Shown here: piece by piece, positions 1 to 9,526 of the stretch
Numbering within the stretch: position 1 is the stretch's first letter
How the letters are laid out: each line of letters starts with the position of its first letter
NCBI GenBank assembly: GCA_025175895.1
Contig: CM046006.1
Span: forward strand, 62,950,288-63,014,287
DNA: 64,000 nucleotides
Reading direction: 5' to 3'
Source: Wurfbainia villosa
Taxonomy: Eukaryota; Streptophyta; Magnoliopsida; Zingiberales; Zingiberaceae
Made by a program: the position numbers and the translations under genes
Notes under the pieces: model-generated
Seen by the model: only the letters and a program-made list of their open reading frames with translations
Told to the model about the DNA's origin: nothing
Database searches by the model: none

Positions 1-1
1 G

Positions 2-472
2 AGGTCAAGACTTGAAAAACTGGAGAAGACCCTTAGGAACATCCAAAATCAATTTCAAGGGTCCAAAAGTCAAAGTCAACACCTAGGACCTAAGAGTCAA
101 AAGTCAACCAAGGGCAAGCAAGGTTTGGGTCACAAACCTAAGCCTAAGGTGGCTTACCATAGTGTTCCATTTGATTATGGAACACTAACTAGGTCTAGGA
201 AGACCAAGGTCAATGGGGAAGTCATCCCTAGGGTTGACCAAAGGTTGTGCCTAGTGGCTAGGGTTTCTAGAAAACCTAGGGTGGCCACTAAGAAGGTTGC
301 AAGGGGAGTTACCCCTCGAGTCAACCTAGGTAAGACCACAATGACCAAGGCTAACAAGCCTAGGAGGGTCATTAGGAAGGTATCTAGGGAGGTTATCCCT
401 AACGAATACCTAATTAACCCTAGGAGCTCAAATAGGTTTTGGGTTCCTAAGAGCGTGATTGATTCACGCTAG
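2..472 (+). CDS. gag: Gag C-terminal fragment of SireA-1 (partial at window edge)
   Basis: The frame is open from the window edge to a stop at 470-472. It encodes a very basic Lys/Arg-rich tail with a coiled-coil-like start (RLEKLEKTL), the segment VAYHSVPFDYG, and a conserved end with EYLINP and FWVPKS. The same tail occurs in the Gag of SireA-4 (54644-55123), and a similar end (IPKEYLVNP, FWVPKS) closes the SireB Gag at 5212. In Sirevirus-type elements a WVPK motif lies between the CCHC knuckle and the protease (family knowledge). Here translation stops right after it and no protease follows. The N-terminal part and zinc knuckles are beyond the left edge. It probably helps form virus-like particles; the basic tail would suit RNA binding, but that is inference. 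Confidence 0.75.
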   Translation, partial: RSRLEKLEKTLRNIQNQFQGSKSQSQHLGPKSQKSTKGKQGLGHKPKPKVAYHSVPFDYGTLTRSRKTKVNGEVIPRVDQRLCLVARVSRKPRVATKKVARGVTPRVNLGKTTMTKANKPRRVIRKVSREVIPNEYLINPRSSNRFWVPKSVIDSR

Positions 473-2226
473 ATGGAGTTAGGGTGTGCCAACCTTGATT
501 GGATGGGTAGTTAACTCAACCATGATAAAGGTGGCACTTTAGATTATTTTCAAGGTTAGGGTCACCTTGGAAATACATTTGAGTCTTAATCCTAAAAGAT
601 TTTAGGATGTGCCAATATTATTTGAGATGTTTGATAAAAAGATCAAATTGGCACAATTTAGGTTTAGAGGTTGGTGTGTCATTTTGGGTTCATGGCACAC
701 TTGGGAGAAAAGTAGAAATATGGTAAAATATGATGAATTATATCAAATTGAAATTAATATTAAGATTTAGGTATTATTATACCTATATATTTTATATGCC
801 ATGCTTTGTTTGCCATATAACATGCCATGACATCATGCTTACTTTTATTCATTGTATATGTCATGTTCATGTTTTAGGATTAAGATTTTAAATGTCATGT
901 GTTTTTAGATTTTATCATATGCCATGACATCATGATCATTGGCCATGCTTAATTATCACTATCTTTATGCCATGATCATTTCATGCATTAAATTGATTAA
1001 AATTGAACTAAGGACAATGGCATGACTTGAAGTCCCATTTATAAGGGAATCAAGTAGGGTTGCCTAGGAAATGCATGAAACCCTAGATTAAATGAACCAA
1101 AACCCACATCTCACATCCAATTGACATGTATGTGTATTTATACACCCTAGATACATGTGAGATGCTAGGATATGAGTTAAGTTCAAGGTGCATAGTTTTT
1201 GCATCTAGTTGAACCCAAACTCATCTTAACTCAACATATGGATCATTAGGAAAGCTTGTGTACAAGTCATGTACATAGAGCCCAAGGAATATGATCCAAA
1301 ATAGGGTTTTGAAAATATTTTAAAATCATTTTGAAAAACCTTGGTGAAGTCTATCTTTTGATAGCAATCACCATTGATGAGATTAATACAAAGTGAGCTT
1401 AAACTTTAAAGTTTTTAGTCACTTTTGGATTTTGTATCAATTTCACTATTTTATGGGTAAAATATTTTTCAAACATTTTTCACCCATTGTATTGGTCATA
1501 AGTATTATACGTATCAAATTTCGTGATTTTTCGATATACGTATAATTAGTTATGATTTTCCAAAACCCGTTTTTGATAACTGAAAATCGAGATTTTCAGT
1601 AATTAATCGATCGCCTTACAGGTGGCGATCGGTGATGATGTGTCGGTCGTGATTCGACTGATTTCTGAATCACTCTACTGATAGCCTGATTTCGGGGTAA
1701 CCAAGGTTGTTTAACCCGATTTCAACTGCGATTAAGGTCCCTAACCACTCCTAACCCTAGGATATGCTTTGGGAAGCATGATGAAGATTGAAAATCCATT
1801 GGATATGGATTAGGAGAGGCGTTTAGGGTTTGTATCAATTTTAAGGTGTTGGAAAGTTCAATGTTCAATTTCTAACCTTAAGTTTGATGGCTTAGAGTTT
1901 CTATTGGCTTAGGGACTTCCCAAGGACATTGTTGGTGCAATGGTCAAGGGGGAGCAAACCTTTAGGGGGAGGTATCCATCTTGGAATGATGGATGTGTTT
2001 TTCTCCTTGAAGAGGAGAAGTTATGGAAAATATGACATCAATTGGGAAAATTGATGGGACTTTTTAGCAACCCAATTTGGAAATTGGGAGAGTGAATAGG
2101 ATTGCCTCTCTTGAGTGATATGAGACTTATCACTAGGAAGATGGTAGGCATCCTAAGTATTTTTGGACCAAGGGGGAGATTGTAAGATCTCATTGGGATA
2201 TGAGACATTGACCTCCTTGGGGAGAG
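473..2226 (+). other. Non-coding internal region of SireA-1 with conserved hairpins
   Basis: About 1.75 kb with no credible ORF. It is alignable by eye with 55124-57010 in SireA-4 and, in its second half, with 59486-60460 in SireA-5. Conserved landmarks include a 9-bp inverted repeat CATCTCACA (1107-1115) / TGTGAGATG (1156-1164), with an inner GTGTA/TACAC pair, and a block around 1245-1320 with GTGTACAAG and CATGTACAT. Short dyads rich in CGATCG occur at 1605-1640, where sister copies have GTCGAC motifs. A phrase on gtaagatctcattggg precedes the 3' end. Conservation in a region with no protein suggests RNA-level or replication function, but that is inference. Confidence 0.7.
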
Positions 2227-2231
2227 ATAAC

Positions 2232-3427
2232 TGTTAGGGCAATCTCTTGCCGTGATATGGTTTTGATGGTGTGGCAAAGGGTTTAAGTTAGTTTGATATG
2301 TTGATATGATATGTGCGTTGAAGTCGTGCAGGACTTAGTAATTCGCACATGGAGCCGTGGCGAGTTTCACATCTCATGACTCGTGCCTTGAGTCGGTGAA
2401 GGATAGCTTTGCGGAAGCCGTGCGCTTGGAACATCCGAGGGACCGCCGGACGAGAAGCTTGGAGTGAAGCCGGAGGAAGTAGACTTCGAGGCAAGAGACG
2501 CGAAGGAGCATTGCAGAGCCGTGCGCCTGATGCTGCCGAGGGACGTGGCCGAGAACGAAGAGAACTTCGAAGGCGAGGGACTCCGAGAAATGAGAGTGAG
2601 CGATTGTAACCCAGGGAAGGGTAGCTCTTAGGTGAAACTTGGCCATTTGGCCAAGTGTCGGATGAGTTTTCCCGACACCGATCATCATGTCATGGCGATC
2701 GACTTCTCAAGTCGAGTAAGTTCGTATACGATTGGATTGTAGCGTGAATGATCGCATACGTGGGCGATCATTGCCAAGACATCGATCGGCTGCAAGGCGC
2801 GATCGGTAGTCAATGGGGTTTCGGCCCGCAGAACCGTACCGATCGGCGTCGACTACGGAGGCGGCGATCGATGAGGTCCATGATAAGCCAAGAGTTCCGT
2901 TGGACTACAACGGTCGGGATCCGACGTGTTCGGAGGCCGTTGTAGTGACGGCAGTCGACTGCCAAGGGCGGCAGTCGACTGATGGCGGCAAACGGGAAGA
3001 AGTTAGCCCTCTCTATAAAAAGAGAGGGTGTAAGCCTTTGAGAGGCTAATGCTCATACTCCAAACGATCTTCCTAGTGCCCCACAAGCTCTAAACTCTTC
3101 TTACTTGTCTTTACTTCAATCCTATTGTAAGAAGAGTGATCTTGGTTGTAAAGGTTACCTCCACCTAGCTTTGTGCAAAGGAGAGACCGATAGTGATTGA
3201 TTTTGGCGGAGTGATTCACCGTGGACGAATCGGACCGTGGATTAGCGGCGTAGCCGTGAACCACGTTATATCTCGGTGTTTGTATTGCTTGCTTATATCT
3301 TGCTTGTCTTTTGCTTTGTATTTATATATTCCGCTTGCGCTAATTAGTTTTGTAGACGAGCAATTTACGACGTCCAACATACGAGGGCTATTCACCCCCC
3401 TCTAGCCGGCCATATCGATCTCTTACA
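2232..3427 (+). repeat. 5' LTR of SireB-1
   Basis: Starts TGTTAGGGCAATC and ends ATCTCTTACA directly before the PBS. It pairs with 6604-7808. The last 530 bp of the two LTRs are nearly identical, but the block 2410-2890 differs from 6780-7250 by many short indels and substitutions around CG-rich motifs. Two CAGTCGACTG palindromes lie near 2953 and 2971. A TATA-type promoter lies at 3014-3020. Confidence 0.92.
3007..3028 (+). promoter_or_regulatory. TATA box between inverted arms in SireB-1 LTR
   Basis: A TATAAAAA sequence sits between perfect 7-nt arms CCCTCTC and GAGAGGG, so the presumed Pol II TATA box would be the loop of a hairpin. The arrangement is repeated in the 3' LTR at 7388-7409. 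Transcription would start about 30 bp downstream, defining U3/R. Promoter function is inferred from the motif and its place in the LTR. Confidence 0.55.
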
Positions 3428-3429
3428 AG

Positions 3430-3441
3430 TGGTATCAGAGC
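3430..3441 (+). other. Primer binding site, initiator tRNA-Met type (SireB-1)
   Basis: TGGTATCAGAGC, two bases after the 5' LTR, is complementary to the 3' end of plant initiator tRNA-Met. This is where minus-strand DNA synthesis would be primed. Confidence 0.9.
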
Positions 3442-3491
3442 CGAGGTTGCTTGTCACCGGACTAACCGCCGCAACAAGCCCTACATCAAAA

Positions 3492-5212
3492 ATGGCCAGC
3501 TCCAACATCCATCCTCCGAAGTTTGAAGGAGAATTCGCTTGGTGGAAGAAGCGAATGGAGGTATTTTTCGAAACGGATTTTGATATAATGATTACAATGG
3601 AATCCGGTTTCGTTTTGCCTAGGGATGAAGAGGGGAAGCCAATAGAGAAATCTAGGTGGACCAAGAGGCAAAGAGAGGAGCACCTTGCAAACTCCAAAGC
3701 CAAGCACCATCTCTACAATGTGCTCCCTCAACAAGAGATCAACCGGATCGGAGAATGTGCTAGCGCCAAAGAGATGTGGGAGAAGCTTATAGAACTCCAT
3801 GAAGGCACATCCGAGGCCAAGCTAGCAAGGAGAGACCTCCTCCGCTCCCAATTATCCAATATAAAACTAGAAAAGGGAGAAAAGGTAACCTCACTACACT
3901 CTAGGTTTAAAGAAATTTTAATTGGGCTAACAAGTGTAGGTGAGAAGCTATCAAACCGGATATGGTAATGAAGGCCATAGATGCCTTTCCCCTCAAAATG
4001 GAGCTCCATGGTGGACTCATTCTATATCTCAAAGAATTTAGAAGTGAGCACCTTGGAGGAGTTCTTCTCAACAATGGAACTCCACGAAACTAGGCTTGAG
4101 GGAATACAAGAGGAGCCTAAAATTCAACCCTCAAGAGGAGTAGCATTATTGGCAAGTAAGGGAAGAAGAAGATGGAAATCCTCCTCCTCCGATGAGCGTC
4201 TTCCTCCTCCTCCATGGATAGCACCGAAGAAGCCTACATGGTAAGGAGGGTAAGACGTGCATTTAAGAATTTTAGATTTGATAAATCTAATGATAGGATG
4301 AGAAGACCAAGGGGGAAGGTCATATGCTACAATTGCCAAGGAGAAGGGCACATAAGGGACAATTGTCCTCTCCTAAACAAGAGCAAGGAAGAAAGGAAAA
4401 AGAAAGAAGAAAAGAAGAAGAAAAAGGGGAGCAAGAAAAAGAAGGAAGAGGAGAAGAAGGCAAAAGAAAAGGGGAAGACCAAAGCTCTAAAGGCAAGGAC
4501 TTGGGATGACCCATCCTCATCCTCCTCATCATCATCGGATGAGGAGAATGCCTTTGTCACCAATTTGGCCTTGATGGCCTTTGATGACTTGGATTGCTCT
4601 TCATCCGAAAATGAAGAATCAAGCTCAAATGGGGAGAGCTCAAATGAAGGGGGAGCTTCCACATCCTCATCATCCGAAGAAGAAGAGGACATGGAAACTA
4701 TGGTAACCAATCTCTCACCTAGTAAAATAGTTTCTATGATTTCTAGTTTAACTAAGGATTTATTTAGAGCTAAGAAGAAGAACAAAAGCATGATAGATCA
4801 AATTAAGGACCTAGAACAAAAATTAGAAAAAGCATGCTTAAATGATAATATTTCTTCTAGCTTAGATGAAGCATGCTCACATGACCTTTATATGCCTTTA
4901 GATGTTAGTGATGCATGTATAAATGAAAATAGGGCTTTAAGGGAAAAGGTGGATTATTTAACAAAAGCCCTAGAGAAATTCACTATTGGCTCCAACACCT
5001 TAAATATGATCTTAGGGAGCCAAAGAGCTAGTTTCAACAAGAAAGGCCTAGGCTACAAGGAAAAGAAAAATGAAAAGGCCTATAAATGCCTAATAGCTAG
5101 GGGACAAGATAAAAAGAAAGCAATAGCTAGAAAATGGATCCCCAAGGAATATTTAGTGAACCCAATAGGAAAGAATTTATTTTGGGTTCCAAAATCCACC
5201 CTTAAGGGTTAG
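3492..5212 (+). pseudogene. gag: Gag of SireB-1 (broken), Ty1/copia UBN2-like with one CCHC knuckle
   Basis: The chosen ATG is the MASSNIHPPKFEG start, shared with SireB-2 at 43834. The N-terminal part has the FEGEFAWWKKRMEVFF pattern of copia Gag proteins (UBN2/DUF4219-like). The knuckle CYNCQGEGHIRDNC (CX2CX4HX4C) lies at about 4327-4368. A Lys/Glu run, an acidic Ser/Asp-rich segment, a predicted coiled coil and a terminal FWVPKS follow. Around 3955-3980 several bases are lost compared with SireB-2, giving a stop at 3966-3968 and a short out-of-frame stretch before the frame resumes. A second frameshift lies at about 4190-4214. The 4214-5212 part is open. The product would be a structural capsid/nucleocapsid protein, and no protease domain follows the stop. 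Lineage assignment is inference. Confidence 0.85.
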
Positions 5213-6589
5213 AAAACCCCTAGGGTAGTCAACCATATGAACTTGACCTATATCATATTTTGGTTGACTTAGGATGACGGGACAACATTTTTTAGATAGT
5301 GTTGGGTGATGATAACGTACCCATAAATAGGTAATAATGCTTAAATCATGATGATTGATGTAATTCCTATGTATGTCTTAAATCATGATTTATAATTTTG
5401 ATACTTGGCATGTTATCATGAGAAATAGGTTTGAATCATGCCTTAGGTGATAATTTGGTTATTATCATCATATAATACCTAATGCATGACTATAAATTGA
5501 TGAAAACATGTAATTCATGATCATAATGTAGAATTAATTGATATATGTCATTATGATCATGTAGGATGTTAGGTTGATACTTAACCATGATAGAATTGCA
5601 TGAATATATGGGTTAAGTATATACAAATACCCCCTAGGATACATCTCACACTCACTATAGGCTAACTTGATTACAAACTTAGCATGGGTGAGATATTAGG
5701 ATGATACAAATGTCCACTAATGCCTATGGCATTTAGATGGTCATTTAAAGTATCAAAATAGCAATAATAGACCAATCATGGGGAAGGCTTATGTTTAATT
5801 CATAGACATATTGCCCAAAGATCATGGTTGGATATTTCATATGTTTTCAAAACAATTTCTTACCCTAAAATACATGTATTCATGTTTTGAAACAATTGGA
5901 TGCAAAACTAGGTAGCTAACTTGATACTAGAATGATCAAAAACCTAGTGGTTTTTAGAACTTTTGGATTTTTGGAAAAAACAAGAAAATATAATGAGTTT
6001 TCATGAAAAACTATTTTTCATTGATAGATATACTAAAAAGAAATATGTTCCCAAAATTTCATGATTTTTCATATTTTCTGGAATTTATAATGCATTTCTG
6101 AAACTCGTCCAGAAAATCAGAAATATGGATTCATTTGTGCAAGTCGACTGCCATACTGATAGCAGTCGACTGGTGGCCTGTAAATCAGAATATTGAAGGC
6201 CGAATTCAGTTTATAAACCTCCTACAAGTGGTAGAAATATACTTGATGCCACCAACAAATGGTACCCAATTTTTAAATCAACTTGACATATTTTTCCTCC
6301 ATTATACTTGATGCCATGAGCTTATAACTTAGTGTTAATCTTTTTGATGGTGTCAAAGGGGGAGAAATAAGTATGTTTAAGTTAATCACATTAGGGGGAG
6401 AAATATATGTAGGGGGAGAAATATATTGTAGGGGGAGAAATATATGATAGGGGGAGAAAATTTGCATAGAGAATTTCATGGATTAAGGGGGAATTGCATG
6501 TTGTTATATCATGTTTATCTTTACATGCTTTCTTACCTTAGAATTTATATCAAATGTTTTTACCTAACTTAAACGGATTGCCACACATC
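5213..6589 (+). other. Non-coding internal region of SireB-1
   Basis: About 1.4 kb, AT-rich, with no supported ORF. It corresponds to 46894-48039 in SireB-2. It contains a 7-bp stem ATCTCAC (5643-5649) / GTGAGAT (5688-5694), the counterpart of the SireA hairpin. Two GTCGACTG motifs lie near 6141-6170. A polypurine-rich array fills 6355-6495. Confidence 0.7.
6338..6495 (+). repeat. Multiple polypurine-tract array of SireB-1
   Basis: Five to six copies of AGGGGGAGAAATA-like tracts, spaced about 20-45 nt apart, begin with a CTTTTTGATGGTGTCAAAGG dyad near 6338-6360. Multiple PPTs upstream of the 3' LTR are a described hallmark of Sireviruses. The tract actually used should be the terminal one at 6590-6603. 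Confidence 0.7.
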
Positions 6590-6603
6590 AAAAAGGGGGA
6601 GAT
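6590..6603 (+). other. Terminal polypurine tract of SireB-1
   Basis: AAAAAGGGGGAGAT lies immediately before the 3' LTR and is the expected plus-strand primer site. Confidence 0.85.
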
Positions 6604-7808
6604 TGTTAGGGCAATCTCTTGCCATGATATGGTTTTGATGGTGTGGCAAAGGGTTTAAGTTAGTTTGATATGTTGATATGATATGTGCGTTGAAGTCGTG
6701 CAGGACTTAGTAATTCGCACATGGAGCCGTGGCGAGTTTCACATCTCATGACTCGTGCCTTGAGTCGGTGAAGGATAGCTTTAGGAAGCCGCGGCGCTTG
6801 GAGCATCCGAGGGACCGCCGGACGAGAAGCTTGGAGTGAAGCCGAGGAAGTAGACTTCGAGGCAAGAGACGAAGGAGCATTGCAGAGCCGCGGCGCTGAT
6901 CTTCGCCGAGGGGCGTGGCGAGAACGAAGAGAACTTCGGCGCGAGGACTCAGAAATGAGAGTGAGCGATTGTAACCCGGGAAGGGTAGCTCTTAGGTGAA
7001 ACTTGGCCATTTGGCCAAGTGTCGGATGGGTTTTCGAGCACGGTCGATTGCCATGTCATGGCGCGATCGCCTCGAGTCGAGTAAGTTCGACCGGTATACG
7101 ATGATTGGATTAGGCCAGCAATGATCGCCATACGTGGGCCGATCGCTAAGACATCACCGATCGCGGCAGCAATGACCGTCAATGGGGTTTCGCCCGCGAG
7201 CCGTTAAATAGCCGTGGGCGGTCGACTACGGAGGCGAATGATCGACGATGAGGTCCATCAGTCGACTGCCAAGAGTTCCGTTGGACTACAACGGTCGGGA
7301 TCCGACGTGTTCGGAGGACGTTGTAGTGACGGCAGTCGACTGCCAAGGGCGGCAGTCGACTGATGGCGGCAAACGAGAAGAAGTTAGCCCTCTCTATAAA
7401 AAGAGAGGGTGTAAGCCTTTGAGAGGCTAATGCTCATACTCCAAACGATCTTCCTAGTGCCCCACAAGCTCTAAACTCTTCTTACTTGTCTTTACTTCAA
7501 TCCTATTGTAAGAAGAGTGATCTTGGTTGTAAAGGTTACCTCCACCTAGCTTTGTGCAAAGGAGAGACCGATAGTGATTGGTTTTGGCGGAGTGATTCAC
7601 CGTGGACGAATCGGACCGTGGATTAGCGGCGTAGCCGTGAACCACGTTATATCTCGGTGTTTGTATTGCTTGCTTATATCTTGCTTGTCTTTTGCTTTGT
7701 ATTTATATATTCCGCTTGTGCTAATTAGTTTTGTAGACGAGCAATTTACGACGTCCAACGTACGAGGGCTATTCACCCCCCTCTAGCCGGCCATATCGAT
7801 CTCTTACA
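6604..7808 (+). repeat. 3' LTR of SireB-1
   Basis: 1,205 bp, TGTTAGGGC to TCTTACA, paired with 2232-3427. It carries three CAGTCGACTG palindromes (near 7258, 7332 and 7350) against two in the 5' LTR. At the first of these sites the 5' LTR has an unrelated short sequence. It is followed by TSD ataac. Confidence 0.92.
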
Positions 7809-7813
7809 ATAAC

Positions 7814-7968
7814 CTTTTTGATGTTAGTCAAAAAGGGGGAGAATGTTTGGGGGAGAACATTTGGAGAGTGTTTACCAATTTGGGATAATTGGTAAGGGAT
7901 CTGAGTTAGTGTTCTAACTCAATTGTTTGGTTTGTTTGGTTTTTGTCAAACATCAAAAAAGGGGAGAT
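7814..7968 (+). other. Remainder of SireA-1 internal region with internal and terminal PPT
   Basis: After the TSD the SireA-1 internal DNA resumes. The dyad CCTTTTTGA (7813-7821) / TCAAAAAGG (7828-7836) places an internal polypurine tract (to about 7843) in its 3' arm. A second tract is TTTGGGGGAGAA. The terminal PPT, CAAAAAAGGGGAGAT, ends at 7968. Confidence 0.75.
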
Positions 7969-9526
7969 TGTTGGTGCAATCGGCCCAGGTCACGATTGAC
8001 CAGGACTCGAGTTTGACTCGAGTGATGTTTTGATGTTTCGACAAAAACATATGACAATGTAATTTTCATGGGAAAGTCCAAGTCTTGAGTACTTGGCATG
8101 GGAAGTCCAAGTGGGACACTTGACATTTTGGTAAAGTCCAAGCATGGGTCTTAGCAATGGAAAGTCCAACATGAGTTGGAAAGGAAAGTCCAAGTGGGAC
8201 ACTTGGCATTTGGGAAAGTCCAAGTTTTGAGTACTTGACATATAAAGTCCAACATGGGTTGGCAAGGAAAAGTCCAAGCATGGTCTTGGCATGGAAAGTC
8301 CAACATGGGTTGGCAAGGGAAAGTCCAAGCTTGAGTCTTGGCATTTGAGAAGTCCAAGGGGTTTGATATTGGCGGCGTAAAGTCCAAGCGGGAGTCTTGG
8401 CAGCATAAGTCCAATGGTTGGCGGCGTAAAGTCCAAGCGGAGTCTTGGCGGCGTAAGTCCAATGTGCCTTGGCAGTGTAAACACCGTTAGCATGACATAG
8501 CCGATGGAAGCACTTGAAGGCTAGCGCGATGGATGAACAAGTCATGGATGACTTGGAGGGATCCGAGAGGTGTGAGGCTGATGGAGGTGGCTAGAAGGCT
8601 TAGGTCTAGGCTAAGGGTGGTCTAGCAAGTATGGGGGAACCATACTTGGGCTAAAACCTCATGTTTGAGGTGTGCCAGTCGACTGGTGTCATGTGGCAGT
8701 CGACTGGACCGAGTCAACTAGGGTTTGACTACGGGAAGTGGCCTAGCAGTCAACTGCCAGAGGTGGGTAGTCGACTGATGGCTCGAGCAGTCGACTGATT
8801 GTGTGATTAGTCGACTGGTGCTCGTGAATTCGGCCACAGAATGGAGTCAAGACTCGACTGGTCGAGTGAGGACTCCATCAGTCAACTGATGGGTATGATC
8901 AGTCGATTGATAGTAGATTCGTTGGACTTATCCAGCGTGGATCTAGCCGTTGTCTCACGACAACAGTGGCATCAGTCGACTGATGGTCCCGAGCAGTCGA
9001 CTGATCGACTTTTTCCAGCATAGGTTGAAGCTATTTAAGGAGCTCGTGATGGAGGAAAAAGCATCGGTTTTCTTGGGCATTTTGAAGTGATTTGCTGTTG
9101 CAAATCAGGGTCTTCAAGTGCTAGTCCAAGGCAATCAACAAGCAAGCTTCCAAAGAGTTTTTGTAAAGTGTTCTTTACTTCTCTTGTTGTATTTCTTATT
9201 GTATTTGCTTGTTGCATTTGATTATTGTTGTAATCACATTGTAAGGGGTTTCTCCGCCTCCGACTTGTGTCGAGAAGGAGTGTTTTATAGTGGTGTGTGA
9301 TTGACATCGCTAGGGTTCGTACGAACCCGATACGTGGAGTAGGAACCGTGCGGTTCCGAACTACGTTAAACAATTGTGTTCATGTGTGATTGTTTATTTC
9401 GTTATTGCTTTCATTTCTATTTCCGCTGCGCTAACGAATTTGTAGAGACGATCACGCGAACGATTTCCATCATCATACGGTCACACGCTATTCACCCCCC
9501 CTCTAGCCATTACAAAGATCCTAACA
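7969..9526 (+). repeat. 3' LTR of SireA-1
   Basis: 1,558 bp, from TGTTGGTGCAATCGGCCC to GATCCTAACA. Three zones are visible. An array of AAGTCCAAG/CTTGGCA repeats occupies 8075-8470. A zone with roughly ten CAGTCGACTG-type palindromes occupies 8680-9005. A TATTTAAGGAGCTCGTG promoter-like element lies near 9033. The end, CACCCCCCCTCTAGCC, is shared by all SireA and SireB LTRs here. Minus-strand ORFs through the repeat array are artefacts of its period. Confidence 0.88.

Larger units (their letters stand above)
2232..7808 (+). mobile_element. SireB-1: complete gag-only LTR retrotransposon inserted in SireA-1
   Basis: A full element of 5,577 bp: 5' LTR 2232-3427, PBS 3430-3441, gag 3492-5212, non-coding region, PPT 6590-6603 and 3' LTR 6604-7808. 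A perfect 5-bp target duplication, ataac, lies at 2227-2231 and 7809-7813. Removing the element restores a sequence that matches the uninterrupted sites near 57013-57030 (SireA-4) and 60455-60475 (SireA-5). There is no protease, integrase or RT, so it cannot be autonomous. This is the architecture of non-autonomous gag-bearing LTR elements (TR-GAG type). It would need pol supplied by a related Sirevirus. Confidence 0.92.
1..9526 (+). mobile_element. SireA-1: 3' part of a gag-only Sirevirus-like Ty1/copia element, split by SireB-1
   Basis: The element enters from the left edge inside its gag C-terminus. It runs through about 1.9 kb of non-coding internal DNA and a polypurine tract, and ends with a 3' LTR at 7969-9526. 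SireB-1 (2232-7808) interrupts it just before the internal polypurine tract. The same internal order (gag tail, non-coding region, PPT, LTR) is complete in SireA-4 at 51838-58660, which supports the assignment. The right boundary at 9526 ends in CTAACA and abuts a minus-strand Ty3/gypsy RT. The left half and left target duplication are outside the window, so no TSD can be checked. No protease, integrase or RT lies between gag and the LTR. The Sirevirus-like assignment is inference from PBS, PPT and LTR features seen in the related copies. Confidence 0.85.

Noticed and set aside
4320..4791. Ser/Phe-rich minus-strand ORFs opposite the SireB-1 gag
   Set aside because: Antisense shadow of the Lys/Glu and Ser/Asp-rich Gag segment.
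7953..8545. Long overlapping minus-strand ORFs (also at 44825-45352, 51859-52350, 57196-57672, 60543-60914) encoding LGL/WTF/DFP-rich repeats
   Set aside because: They arise from the AAGTCCAAG repeat period in SireA LTRs, appear in several frames at once and have no domain. They are not genes.
8680..9005. Regular GTCGACTG repeats considered as a CRISPR array
   Set aside because: The motif is too short (10 bp) and the spacing irregular. It lies inside plant LTRs with no cas genes.
9035..9373. Minus-strand 112-codon ORF in the SireA-1 LTR end (with counterparts at 39449, 45911 and 61565)
   Set aside because: It follows the conserved R/U5 sequence of the LTR and changes frame between copies.
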